Source of the DNA: Actinomycetales bacterium
GTDB lineage: Bacteria > Actinomycetota > Actinomycetes > S36-B12 > UBA5976
Reading direction: 5' to 3'
NCBI GenBank assembly: GCA_018969715.1
Contig: JAGWXT010000004.1
Coordinates: 1-64,000 of the forward strand
DNA: 64,000 nt
This document shows positions 47,761-56,679 of this stretch, in pieces. Position 1 is the stretch's first letter. Each line of letters begins with the position of its first letter. A model generated the notes under the pieces. It saw only the letters and a list, made by a program, of their open reading frames with translations. It did not search any database and was not told where the DNA came from. Both the position numbers and the translations under genes were made by a program.

Positions 47761-47811
47761 TCCACCACGCCCGCCCGAAGGATGGACCGGGGGGCTGGTT
47801 GAAGGGGGACC

Positions 47812-47907
47812 GGGACTACAGGTGCGCCGAACGGCGCACGAACCCCCGGGACTACAGGTGCGCCGAACGGCGCACGAACCCCCGGGACTACAGGTGCGCC
47901 GAAGTGC
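47812..47907. repeat. 36-bp tandem repeat with an internal perfect hairpin
   Basis: Two identical 36-base units (47812-47847, 47848-47883) and a shortened third (from 47884). Each full unit contains GTGCGCCG-AA-CGGCGCAC, a perfect 8-bp palindromic stem. It lies about 140 bases upstream of mraZ and 40 bases after the DUF3040 gene. Open frames through it exist in several phases, but they only reflect the repeat. Confidence 0.9.
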
Positions 47908-47949
47908 GCCGACGCTCAGCGCGTCCACACCGCCGCGGGCGGGCGGCCG

Positions 47950-48360
47950 TCATTCCGACGGCGCATCCCCCTCGTTGCGACGCTGCCAGCGATCCTCCAT
48001 CCGCTGGACGAAACCGCTGCGGCTCGGGGTGGCCGGACCACGTCCTGGCTGCCCTGATTCGGCTGCGGGACCCGGGAGGCCGGCGGGATGCCGTCCCCCC
48101 TCGAATGCCAGCGCGGCCCCGGCAACCATGGCGATGAACCCGAGGATCCCCAGTGGCATGAACCGCACGACGATGCTCATGATGACGAGCACCACCCCGG
48201 CCAGGGCCAGCAGCGCCCCGAGGAGAAGCCAGCGTCGCTGGCCGCGCGCAGGCCCCGGTGCCCCCGTCTTGCTGATCGTCGTCGCGAATCGTGGATCCTC
48301 GGCATAGAGCGCGCGTTCCATCTGCTCGAGCAAGTGCTGCTCACGGTCGGACAGTGGCAT
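47950..48360 (-). CDS. DUF3040 membrane protein
   Basis: A 136-residue protein starting MPLSDREQHLLEQMERALYAEDPRFA, of which LSDREQHLLEQME and YAEDPRFA define DUF3040. Two transmembrane helices follow (about 43-62 and 66-86), then a hydrophilic tail. The family is restricted to actinobacteria and often sits beside the dcw cluster; its function is unknown. A GAGGAGG ribosome-binding site precedes the ATG. Its 5' region carries a triple 17-bp repeat. Confidence 0.88.
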   Translation of the reverse strand: MPLSDREQHLLEQMERALYAEDPRFATTISKTGAPGPARGQRRWLLLGALLALAGVVLVIMSIVVRFMPLGILGFIAMVAGAALAFEGGRHPAGLPGPAAESGQPGRGPATPSRSGFVQRMEDRWQRRNEGDAPSE

Positions 48361-48378
48361 GTCCCGCCTCCTCTTCCA

Positions 48379-48429
48379 ATCGTGGCCGGCGTCCCGTCGT
48401 GGCCTGCATTCAATCGTGGCCGGCATCCC
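48379..48429. repeat. Three tandem 17-bp repeats upstream of the DUF3040 gene
   Basis: Copies at 48379-48395, 48396-48412 and 48413-48429. The first and third differ by one base; the middle is diverged but keeps TCGTGGCC. They lie in the presumed 5' untranslated region, 18 bases before the start codon. The role is unknown; the rest of 48430-48532 shows nothing recognisable. Confidence 0.8.
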
Positions 48430-48532
48430 AGCCGGGGGATGCTGTGTCCCGATCCGGTAAGGGGGCATCTGCTGCCGGTCTACCCACGGTACTCCTGACC
48501 TCCACAGTATGCGGGGGCCACCGCCGTGGGGC

Positions 48533-49870
48533 CTAGCCCGGGGCCCCCGGAGGCGGGCCTGCCCCATGCGGGGTCGGATGCTGCGGCGGCTTTACAGGCA
48601 TGCCCCCCGCGTGCGGACCGGACCGTGCGGAATGAGTGCCGCCGAGCAGTCTGGCTGGGGTGACGGCGTCCTCCCCGAACCTTGCCACCGCGCGATCCCG
48701 TGCGACATCCACCTCCCGCCACCCTCGATCGGCCTGCCCGAGGGTCAATTGCTCGGTTGCCTCTGCCGACGACACCAGACCGGACACGCGCAGGCCGATC
48801 AGGCGGATGCGTGCACGCTCCCAGCGCAGGCCGGCGTATAGGCCACGAGCCGCCGCATAGAGTTCCTGACCCCGATCAGTGGGATGGTCGAGGGTGCGGG
48901 AGCGGGTGAGAGTCACCAGGTCAGCGCGTCGCACCTTCACCACCACCGTCCGACCCCGCACCGCTGCCCGGCGGAGACGCGCAGCGGTGCGCTCACATAG
49001 GGCGAGCAGCATCGCCGTGAGTCGCTCCGAGTCCAACACGTCCTCATCGAAGGTGTGCTCGGCGCCGAAACTTCGGTCCGGGACGTCGGAGACAACGGGA
49101 CGAGGGTCCTCTCCCCGGGCAAGTGCAGCCAGCCGGTGCGCCTGATTCGCCCCGAATGCGCGCTCCAGTGTGGTCAGCGGCACCTCGATGAGATCGGCAA
49201 CCGTCCGCACCCCCAGCTCGCCCAGCCGGTGCGCGGTCCGGGCGCCGATCCCCCACAGTGCGGTCACGTCGAGGGGGTGAAGGAACTGCGCCACATCAGC
49301 CGGCGGGATGACGGTGAGCCCATCCGGCTTGCCGGCGTTGGTCGCGAGCTTGGCCAGCAGTTTCGATCCAGCCACCCCAACCGAGCAGGTGAGGCCGGTC
49401 TGCTCACGGACGGCGGCACGGATCTGCTCGCCGATGAACCGTGGACTGCCAAGTAGGCGGCGGGCACCGGCCACATCGAGGAATGCCTCGTCCAGGGAGA
49501 GCGGCTCCACCAGGGGGGTGAACGATCGGAGGATGTCCATGACCTGCCCGGAGGCCTGCGCATAGGCGGCATGGGCGGGTGGCACGATCACCGCGGACGG
49601 GCACAGCCGGTGCGCCTGGGCGATCGGCATCGCCGATCTGACGCCGTATGCGCGCGCCTCATAGGTGGCCGAGAGAACAACCCCCCGATGACCAGCCGCA
49701 GCGACGATCACGGGCCTGCCACGGAGCTGGGGGTGATCACGTACTGCCACCGAGGCATAGAAGGCATCCATGTCGACGTGGAGGATGGTGCAGCCGACAT
49801 CACCCACCCGATGACTGACAGTGTCGGCATCATGGCCAGACGGTTCGTCGGCTCCGGGGTCATCGATCAT
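48533..49870 (-). CDS. dinB: Y-family DNA polymerase IV (DinB)
   Basis: Translesion polymerase of 445 residues. The catalytic carboxylates are present in LHVDMDAFYASV (33-35) and LSLDEAFLDV (near 130), so unlike ImuB-type partners of DnaE2 it should be active. SVGVAGSKLLAKLATNAGKPDG and GIGARTAHRLGELGV (HhH) follow, then the little-finger domain. The ATG at 49870 overlaps the dnaE2 stop as ATGA. I see no clear C-terminal beta-clamp motif by eye, apart from EQLTLG near residue 385, which could serve. Confidence 0.94.
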   Translation of the reverse strand: MIDDPGADEPSGHDADTVSHRVGDVGCTILHVDMDAFYASVAVRDHPQLRGRPVIVAAAGHRGVVLSATYEARAYGVRSAMPIAQAHRLCPSAVIVPPAHAAYAQASGQVMDILRSFTPLVEPLSLDEAFLDVAGARRLLGSPRFIGEQIRAAVREQTGLTCSVGVAGSKLLAKLATNAGKPDGLTVIPPADVAQFLHPLDVTALWGIGARTAHRLGELGVRTVADLIEVPLTTLERAFGANQAHRLAALARGEDPRPVVSDVPDRSFGAEHTFDEDVLDSERLTAMLLALCERTAARLRRAAVRGRTVVVKVRRADLVTLTRSRTLDHPTDRGQELYAAARGLYAGLRWERARIRLIGLRVSGLVSSAEATEQLTLGQADRGWREVDVARDRAVARFGEDAVTPARLLGGTHSARSGPHAGGMPVKPPQHPTPHGAGPPPGAPG

Positions 49871-52800
49871 CGACCGGATCCACTCGCTCCCCTGGCGCCG
49901 TGCCACAGCCGCGATGCAGGCGTCGGTGGGCTCCCATGGCGGCCGGATACCCCAGTCGCGCGCAGCGCCTGCCAGACGGCATCACGGCCATGCCGTCGCC
50001 AGATGCCGTGCAGCGCTGACAGCGACCAGCAGCCGGTCGCTCGCAGGGAGACTCCGCTCCCCCCGCTGCGGCGCACAACACCCCGGGCAAGCAGGAGCCA
50101 CTCCCCGAACAGGACCGTCGCACAGTGCTGCTGGACATCGTCGAAGAAGGCAAGGTCGACGGGACCGGTGGCGTCATCGAGGGTGAGGAACACCACGCGC
50201 TGACCGGATCGCACCGGTGGCGCCTGAATGGCGACCTTCACCCCTCCGACGAGGATCTCCGTCCGGGTGCGGCAGGTGAGGAGGTCGCGGGAGCGGGTGG
50301 CACGGATGTCGAGGAGCATCCCGGAATAGAAGTCGACAAGGTGGCGGCTCACGTCCAGGCCGAGGACTTCGATCTCGGCGCGCACCCGGTCGGCGTCGGT
50401 GAGCAGGGGAAGCCCAGCCCGTGATCGGCGGCGGGCCTCGGACGGCGACTCGGTCGAGGTGCCACCCGGATCGGCCGGTGGCGGATGCGATGCCGGCAGG
50501 GTGAGAGCGAGCTGTCCGGCCAGTGGCCGAGCACGCCGGCTACTGGCCACGCCAGCAAGGTCGGCCAAGTCCAGCAGCAGGTCGCGATGATCGCTGCCGG
50601 GACACGCGGAATCGAGGCCGCCGACGCGGATCAGCCGCTCGGCGGTGGCCCGACTGACATGGGTTCGCGACCAGAAGTCCGCCAGCCCCCGATACGGGTC
50701 CTCCGCGCGGGCGGTGACGATGCGCCCCACCTCCACCGCACTGATCCCCTTCACCTCCGACAGTGCCAGCCGGATCCCGGGCCGGCCATCAGCGGTGGGC
50801 TCGACGATGTAGTCCGCAACCGATCGGTTGACGTCAAGGCCGAGCACAGCCACCCCCTGTTGACGGGCATCATCAAGGATGAGTCGCTTGGGGTACATGC
50901 CCGGATCATGGGTGAGGACACCGGCATAGAACGCCGCCGGATGGTGCGTCTTGAGCCATGCCGACTGGTAGGTGGGCAGCGCGAATGCCGCGGCATGCGC
51001 CTTGCAGAAGCCGAAGGAGGCGAATGCATCGAGCACTCGCCACACCCGCTCGATGACATCGTCGGGATAACCGCGCTCACGGGCGCGCTCCCGGAACCAC
51101 TCGGCGACCACCGCCCGTCCCACCGGCGGCCCCAGTGCCCGGCGCTGCTCATCGGCATGCGCCAGGGAGCAGCCGGTCATCCGAGCGATGAGGGCGATGA
51201 CCTGCTCATGGAAGACGACCACCCCCTCGGTCTGGCACAGGATGTCGTGGAGGTCCGGATGGATCAGATCGGCGACCTGCCAGCCATGCCGGGAGGCGAG
51301 GAAGGGGGTGATCATGTCGGAGGTGACCGGACCGGGTCGGAACAGTGAGATGTCGATGATGAGATCGTGGAAGATGCGAGGGGCAAGCCGACCAACGAGT
51401 TCCCGCTGCCCCGGTGACTCGATCTGGAAACAGCCTAGGGTGCGGCTGGAGCGGATGAGGGCGTAGGTGGCGGGATCGTCGAGTGGCAGCGCATCGATGT
51501 CCACCGCATCATCGGCGATCTGGCTGATGGCATGTGCCATCGCCGACTGCATGCGCACTCCGAGCACATCGAGCTTCAGCAGGCCGAGTGCCTCGACATC
51601 GTCCTTGTCGAACTGCGCCATCGGATAGCCCGCGGCACTGGGCTGCACCGGCACCCGGTCGCGCAGACCCGCATCGCTGATGATCACCCCGCATGGGTGC
51701 ATGGCTAGGTGGCGAGGCAGCCCATCGAGTGCCTCCACCAGTTGGAGTACCCCGGTCAGACGTCCAGCCGCGAAGAGGCGTCCCCAGGTGGAGTCGCGCA
51801 ACTCCGGCAGGGCGGCCAGTGCGGCACGCGCATCCCGGGCGCGAATATGCGGGAATGCCTTGGCCAGGGCGTCGATCTCCCCAGCGGGGAGCCCCAGGGC
51901 CGCCCCGACATCGCGGATGGCATGACGAACCCGGTAGGTGTCTCGCATCATCACCGTGCACACTCGGTGCCGGCCGAAGCGTTCGACGATGGCGTCGTAG
52001 ACCTCCAGTCGGCGAGCAGACTCCACGTCGATGTCGATATCGGGCAGCCCGGTGCGCAGTGGGGAGAGGAACCGTTCCATGAGCAGGCCATGGGCCACCG
52101 GATCCACCCCGCTGATGCCGAGGACATGGTTGACCAGGCACCCGGCACCCGATCCACGGGCGGCAACTCGAATCCCGCGCGCTCGTACCAGATCGCACAC
52201 CTGGGCAACGGTGAGGAAGTAGGTTGCCAGGCCCAGTCGACTGATGACCGACAGTTCATCGTGGAGTCGGCTGCGATATTGCTCCCGATGGGCGTGGCCG
52301 CGGTGCGCCAGCCCACTCTCGGCCCGCCGCCGCAGCACATCATCGGCATGCAATGGGCCACTGCCGCAGACGACCTCGCTCTCCGGCACGTAGACCCGCC
52401 CCATCCCCACCGCCGCTGCAGTGAGGTGGTGGGCGCTCGCCACCTCCTGGGTCCACCCCCACATGTGGCTGGCATATCGCGACAGCCCGGCCGCCTCGGC
52501 GACCTCCACGCACACCCTGCGCATCTGCGCAGTGCCAGCCAGGTGCCCCTGGGCATTCGGGCGATCGACATGGCCTGCATCGAGTGGGATGAGCCTGCGC
52601 ACCGCATCGAGGACATCGACGATCGGCGCCTCCGCGACGGTGGCGAAGCGCACCGCATTGGTCAGCACCGCTCGGCAGCGGAGTCGTTGGGCGAGGGTGA
52701 GCAGGTGGGCCGCGGTGGCGGTGGCAACCGGTGAGCCGGTGGGCGCCCGGTGGCTGACGATCTCGAGGTGGACGTGATCGGGACCGAGCGCCGCCACCCA

Positions 52801-53337
52801 GGATCGGGCGCGCATGAGAGCACCCTCGTAGTCGCGTGCACACAGCGCTCGACCGACCGGGGACCATGGGCCGAGCAGGACGGTGAGTGTGGAATCGACG
52901 GCGTACTCAAGGATGCTGCTCTCCGGCAGGGCAACATCATCGGGTCCCGTTGCCGGACCACCGGCGTGGGCCGATCCGGCGTGAGCGGCACTGATGAGCC
53001 GGCACAGCCCGGACCAACTTCTCGCATCGTGGGCGAGAACCAGCACCCATGGGTGGCGTGGATCGCGAGCACGCGCAGCCGGCGGGTCCCCGGGAGCAGC
53101 GCGCACCGGGATGATCGCCCCGATGATGGACGCAAGGCCCGCGGCCTGGCAGGCATGGAGGAACTGGACGGCACCGGACACCGAGACCCGATCGGTCAGC
53201 GCCAGAGCGGTCTGACCATGCGCCTGGGCTCGTGCCACGAGCGCCTGCGGGGTGCTCGCCCCGTAGCGCAGGGAGTGACACGAGGCGACATGCAGGTGGG
53301 TGAACCCGGCCGCGTCGGCATCGTCAGCCCCGCACAC
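49867..53337 (-). CDS. dnaE2: Error-prone DNA polymerase III alpha subunit DnaE2
   Basis: Damage-inducible C-family polymerase, 1156 residues. The PHP domain starts FTHLHVASCHSLRYG; the palm has RVAARGSGAGCLVNHVLG and the catalytic LPDIDIDVES near residue 430. FGFCKAHAAAFA and an OB-fold (AIQAPPVRSGQRVVFLTLDD region) complete the family order. The start is a GTG lying inside the last unit of a 16-bp repeat. It sits between the DUF6504 gene and dinB, behind an SOS box, so it should be LexA-controlled. Confidence 0.94.
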   Translation of the reverse strand: MCGADDADAAGFTHLHVASCHSLRYGASTPQALVARAQAHGQTALALTDRVSVSGAVQFLHACQAAGLASIIGAIIPVRAAPGDPPAARARDPRHPWVLVLAHDARSWSGLCRLISAAHAGSAHAGGPATGPDDVALPESSILEYAVDSTLTVLLGPWSPVGRALCARDYEGALMRARSWVAALGPDHVHLEIVSHRAPTGSPVATATAAHLLTLAQRLRCRAVLTNAVRFATVAEAPIVDVLDAVRRLIPLDAGHVDRPNAQGHLAGTAQMRRVCVEVAEAAGLSRYASHMWGWTQEVASAHHLTAAAVGMGRVYVPESEVVCGSGPLHADDVLRRRAESGLAHRGHAHREQYRSRLHDELSVISRLGLATYFLTVAQVCDLVRARGIRVAARGSGAGCLVNHVLGISGVDPVAHGLLMERFLSPLRTGLPDIDIDVESARRLEVYDAIVERFGRHRVCTVMMRDTYRVRHAIRDVGAALGLPAGEIDALAKAFPHIRARDARAALAALPELRDSTWGRLFAAGRLTGVLQLVEALDGLPRHLAMHPCGVIISDAGLRDRVPVQPSAAGYPMAQFDKDDVEALGLLKLDVLGVRMQSAMAHAISQIADDAVDIDALPLDDPATYALIRSSRTLGCFQIESPGQRELVGRLAPRIFHDLIIDISLFRPGPVTSDMITPFLASRHGWQVADLIHPDLHDILCQTEGVVVFHEQVIALIARMTGCSLAHADEQRRALGPPVGRAVVAEWFRERARERGYPDDVIERVWRVLDAFASFGFCKAHAAAFALPTYQSAWLKTHHPAAFYAGVLTHDPGMYPKRLILDDARQQGVAVLGLDVNRSVADYIVEPTADGRPGIRLALSEVKGISAVEVGRIVTARAEDPYRGLADFWSRTHVSRATAERLIRVGGLDSACPGSDHRDLLLDLADLAGVASSRRARPLAGQLALTLPASHPPPADPGGTSTESPSEARRRSRAGLPLLTDADRVRAEIEVLGLDVSRHLVDFYSGMLLDIRATRSRDLLTCRTRTEILVGGVKVAIQAPPVRSGQRVVFLTLDDATGPVDLAFFDDVQQHCATVLFGEWLLLARGVVRRSGGSGVSLRATGCWSLSALHGIWRRHGRDAVWQALRATGVSGRHGSPPTPASRLWHGARGASGSGR

Positions 53338-53401
53338 CGTCAGCCCCGCACACCGTCAGCCCCGCACACCGTCAGCCCCGCACATCGTCAGCCCCGCACA
53401 T
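53323..53401 (-). repeat. 16-bp tandem repeat covering the dnaE2 start codon
   Basis: Five consecutive copies (starting at 53323, 53339, 53355, 53371 and 53387), nearly identical. Read in the dnaE2 direction each unit begins ATG or GTG followed by TGCGGGGCTGAC. Because 16 is not a multiple of three, each upstream start opens a ten-codon frame ending at the TGA of the next unit; only the last start reads into dnaE2. Confidence 0.9.
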
Positions 53402-53431
53402 ATGAATATGAGGCCTGCTCACGTCCATCCC

Positions 53432-53770
53432 TCAGTCCCATAGCCGGGACAGCCACCAGCACCGCTGCATCTCGACCAGGTCGTAGACCCCGGCAGGTGT
53501 GGTCGACCGTTGCTGCAGCCGCGCCACCACTCGCCAGAATCGATGGTCAGCACCGCTCACCATGTCGGCAGCACCCAGATCCGCCCCGAATGGGCCAACT
53601 CCCGACCACCCCGCCCCGGCATCGCACTCCCGCCACCAGATCGGGCCCTCCTGCCAGGAGGTGAGGATCTCCCGGATGAGGTAGCCCCGACCGCGCCAGC
53701 GGAAGCCACAGGGCCGGTCGTGCGCGTCCACCCACACCGTGACCGGCTCATGGGTGAGGCGTTTGACCAC
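53432..53770 (-). CDS. DUF6504-family protein of the dnaE2-dinB operon
   Basis: A 112-residue beta-rich protein starting at GTG 53770. EPVTVWVDAHDRPCGFRWRGR, cut as RPCGFRWRGRGYLIR, then HRFWRVVA, VYDLVEMQRCWWLSRLWD near the end match the small proteins encoded beside dinB and dnaE2 in many actinobacteria. Function is unknown; co-regulation with the polymerases suggests an accessory role in mutagenic repair. It is the first gene after the SOS box, with only 12 bases between box and start codon. Confidence 0.8.
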   Translation of the reverse strand: MVKRLTHEPVTVWVDAHDRPCGFRWRGRGYLIREILTSWQEGPIWWRECDAGAGWSGVGPFGADLGAADMVSGADHRFWRVVARLQQRSTTPAGVYDLVEMQRCWWLSRLWD

Positions 53771-53782
53771 CCAGCCATGCTA

Positions 53783-53798
53783 TCGAACATATGTTCGA
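53783..53798. promoter_or_regulatory. SOS (LexA) box
   Basis: TCGAACATATGTTCGA is a perfect 16-base palindrome matching the actinobacterial LexA consensus TCGAAC-N4-GTTCGA. It lies 12 bases before the DUF6504 gene (minus) and 47 bases before the glycosyltransferase-like gene (plus), so it may control both directions. Confidence 0.88.
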
Positions 53799-53845
53799 AT
53801 TCGTACCGGGGGTCCCGTTCAGGCCCGAGAAGTACGCTTCCCGGC

Positions 53846-54733
53846 GTGTCCGGCGATCTGCCTGTGCTTGTCGTGACGACCACTGCCGCATGGCCGGACG
53901 CCCTTGCCGCTCAGCGACGACTGCTCAACCGGCATCTCCGCGACGCCTACCGCTTCCTCGTCGTGGTCAACACCCCGGTTGAACCGTCCCAGTCAAACCT
54001 CTGGGATCGGACGATGCGCGACCGCACCATCGCGATGGCCCACGAGACTGCCGACGAGGTCATCGTCGTCCCACCAGAGGTCCATCAGGACCGGCGCACC
54101 CTCTTCCCGCGCACCATCGCTCGCCGCGCCGCCGACACCAATGCCACCCTGATGCACGCCGATGCACTGCAGTACACATGGAACACCCGCCTGCGAGGGT
54201 GCGGAACGGCCGCCATGATCCTGGACTCCGACATGTTCCCGATTCGCGACTTCAGCATCCGCGAACAGCTCGGCGCGAACATCCTGATCGGACTGCCCCA
54301 GCATCGCCGCCGGCGCTTCCCGCCACGGGAGGTGACCTACCTGTGGAGTGGATTGGCGCTGTTCGACTTCGCCCGCATGCCCCATCAGGACCACTGGTCC
54401 TACGACGTGGGGTTCGTCGCCGGCATCCGGCTTGACGGAGGTGGGCAGACTGCACGCTGGCTGGACCGCCTCACGCCGCCCGAGCGTGCCCAGGTGGGCA
54501 CGATGCGCTCATTCCACAGCGGCGCATGGACGGCCCAGGATCTGCCGGCCGACCTGCCCGAGCCGGTGCGCGACTTCATCCTCACCGATGACCGGAACCG
54601 GGCGGGAACCCTCTACTGCGAATATTTCCTCGACTGCCTGCTGCACTACCGCGGTGGGGGCTCCAACTGGCAGAACGAGGAGGCCGCGATCGTCACCGCG
54701 CGCCAGCAGCGGCTGCTTGCGGCCCTGCAGTGA
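53846..54733 (+). CDS. Glycosyltransferase-like protein of unknown specificity
   Basis: A 295-residue soluble protein starting at GTG 53846. LVVVTTTAAWPDALAAQ and YRFLVVVNTPVEPSQSN form an N-terminal alpha/beta core, and AAMILDSDMFPIRDFSI contains a DxD-like DSDMF typical of metal-dependent GT-A enzymes. WSGLALFDFARMP resembles the acceptor region of such folds. No specific family is recognised. It overlaps the following membrane-protein gene by GTGA, so the two probably act together. Confidence 0.6.
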   Translation: MSGDLPVLVVTTTAAWPDALAAQRRLLNRHLRDAYRFLVVVNTPVEPSQSNLWDRTMRDRTIAMAHETADEVIVVPPEVHQDRRTLFPRTIARRAADTNATLMHADALQYTWNTRLRGCGTAAMILDSDMFPIRDFSIREQLGANILIGLPQHRRRRFPPREVTYLWSGLALFDFARMPHQDHWSYDVGFVAGIRLDGGGQTARWLDRLTPPERAQVGTMRSFHSGAWTAQDLPADLPEPVRDFILTDDRNRAGTLYCEYFLDCLLHYRGGGSNWQNEEAAIVTARQQRLLAALQ

Positions 54734-56667
54734 GCGTCAGCGCGGAGAACCCGGTCACCAATACCGGCCCTGAGGTGGCTCCTACCGACGGATACGACCA
54801 TCGCTGGTGGGGATGGCAGAGGCTGCCGCTGCTCACGACCGGCATCGGCTGGCTGCTGGCATGGGTTGTTGCGACCCGCGGCACCCTCAGTCCGTTGACG
54901 GAATGGCCCTATATCCACGGCACCACCTGGTTCTACCGGGAGCAGCTGCAGGCAATCCTCGAGGGCCGGCTCTACGTCACAACCGGACTGCTGACCGACT
55001 GCTATGACTGGCAGGGGCACTGCTACGGCTACTTCGGCATCACCCCCTCCCTGCTGCGGCTGCCACTGCTCGCCCTGCCATGGGAGGCCAGTTGGAGCCC
55101 GCTCATGGTCTGGCTCGCCGCAGCGGCGGGTATCGCGTGCTCGGTGGCGATCGTGGTGCTGTGCTGGCAACTGCTGGGGCGATGGCCGCAGCGCCACGTG
55201 CGAACCCCCGACACATTGGGCACGCGCATCACCTTCACCCTCGCCCTGATCATCGTCTCCGTCGGCAGCCCGCTCCTGCTCGACCTGACCCGCACCGTCT
55301 ATCAGGAGGCCGTCGCCTGGGGTGCGGCCTTCGTCCTTGCTGCCTGTGCGCTGTTCCTGCGGTGGTGGCTTTCACCGCACTGGGGTTACGCCCTCGGGAT
55401 GGTCGTGGCCCTTGTGGCCGCGTCCAACGCGCGCGTGGGAACGCTGGTGGTCGGGGTGCCCCTTGCCGTCGCCTTCCTGCTTGTGGATCGGTCACGACCG
55501 CGACCCCCCGCTCGCGCCATCTCGCTGATATGGGCCGGGGCGATCGCACTACTGCCAATCGTCGGCGCCCTCGGGGTTTTCTATCTGAAGTTCGGCGTGC
55601 TGATCCCGTCCATTGAGTTGAACGTCTCCTATCCCGAGACGCCAGTGCTCGGCGAAGCCCTGGCAGCCGCGGGAGGCCACCTCTCATCGCCAGTGTTCCT
55701 CACCACCATGGCATGGGCCTACCTGCGACCGGACTCCCTCGTATTCGATCCTGCAGCGCCGCTGGGGATGGTCCCGCGGGAGACCTTCACCCTCCTGTGG
55801 CCCACCCCTGCCGGCAGCGTCGTGATGGAGCAGACCCCCGGCGTCGTCGCCCTCACCCCCGTCGCCGCAGTGCTGACTGTGATCGCCGTTGCGTGGATGC
55901 TCCGCGGCACCATCGCGGGCACACTGGCACCGGACGGCACCCGCAGCCGAATGCCAGGTGCGATCTGGCTGGCCCTGACCGGTGCTGCCGCAGCGCCGAC
56001 CGCGGCCATCCTGACCTTTCACTATCTGGTCCTGCGCTACACGATGGATTTCACGCCCCTGCTCGTGCTGGGGGTGGCAGTGGGATCAGCGGTGCTGATC
56101 ACCTCGCGACCCGGCAGCGCCCCCTGGCGAACCACGTCCTGCATCGCCGCCATCGCGGGCACGCTATGGACGGTCATCGCGGTCAACGCCGTGGGTCTCG
56201 ATGCTGCACAGCCCCTACACGTCCCCCGCTTTCTGCCGGCGCCAACAGTCGCGATGCAGGCCCGTGGCCACCTCTGCCCACACCCCTCGCAGGTGCCCGC
56301 CCTCGGCGCCGCAGGGGTGAGCCCCGCATGCGCCATCGCAATCGCGTCCTATGCCGATCCGCAGGCCAATGCGGTCCTCGCCACCTCAATCGAGCCGCAG
56401 GCGCGAGCGGTCATCGCCACGCTGGCCGATGAGCCGCTCCTGCGCCAACTCGCTGCCGACCCCGCCGGGCAGGTTCGCGTCGCCGTCGCTGGTCGCGAGC
56501 GGACTCCGCAGGACGTCCTGGCCACGCTCGCCCAGGATGCCGACCCGACGGTTCGGGCCGCTGTGGCACGTAATCCGCAGACCTCGGTCCTGATCCTCGT
56601 GGCCCTGTTCGCCGACGTTGACCCTGAGGTGGCGGCCACCGCTCGCGCCAACCCCGGGGCACCATGA
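54730..56667 (+). CDS. Polytopic membrane protein with a C-terminal repeat domain
   Basis: A 645-residue protein with about 11 hydrophobic segments up to residue 500, in a GT-C-like layout. The last 100 residues, after SPACAIAIASYADPQANAV, consist of helical repeats about 24 residues long (LRQLAADPAGQVRVAVAG, LATLAQDADPTVRAAVARN, LFADVDPEVAATARAN). These look like leucine-rich variant or HEAT repeats. Such repeats usually bind proteins, so this is an unusual fusion. The GTG start overlaps the preceding gene. Substrate is unknown. Confidence 0.6.
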   Translation: MSVSAENPVTNTGPEVAPTDGYDHRWWGWQRLPLLTTGIGWLLAWVVATRGTLSPLTEWPYIHGTTWFYREQLQAILEGRLYVTTGLLTDCYDWQGHCYGYFGITPSLLRLPLLALPWEASWSPLMVWLAAAAGIACSVAIVVLCWQLLGRWPQRHVRTPDTLGTRITFTLALIIVSVGSPLLLDLTRTVYQEAVAWGAAFVLAACALFLRWWLSPHWGYALGMVVALVAASNARVGTLVVGVPLAVAFLLVDRSRPRPPARAISLIWAGAIALLPIVGALGVFYLKFGVLIPSIELNVSYPETPVLGEALAAAGGHLSSPVFLTTMAWAYLRPDSLVFDPAAPLGMVPRETFTLLWPTPAGSVVMEQTPGVVALTPVAAVLTVIAVAWMLRGTIAGTLAPDGTRSRMPGAIWLALTGAAAAPTAAILTFHYLVLRYTMDFTPLLVLGVAVGSAVLITSRPGSAPWRTTSCIAAIAGTLWTVIAVNAVGLDAAQPLHVPRFLPAPTVAMQARGHLCPHPSQVPALGAAGVSPACAIAIASYADPQANAVLATSIEPQARAVIATLADEPLLRQLAADPAGQVRVAVAGRERTPQDVLATLAQDADPTVRAAVARNPQTSVLILVALFADVDPEVAATARANPGAP

Positions 56668-56679
56668 GCTGCGGACGAC

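Noticed and set aside
47812-47907. CRISPR array
   Set aside because: Units are contiguous with no variable spacers and no cas genes are present.
47743-47928. 61-codon minus-strand frame through the 36-bp repeats, as a leader peptide for mraZ
   Set aside because: Open frames occur in several phases because the repeat length is a multiple of three, and none has a ribosome-binding site.
53323-53401. CRISPR-like direct repeats before dnaE2
   Set aside because: 16-bp units without spacers; a simple minisatellite.
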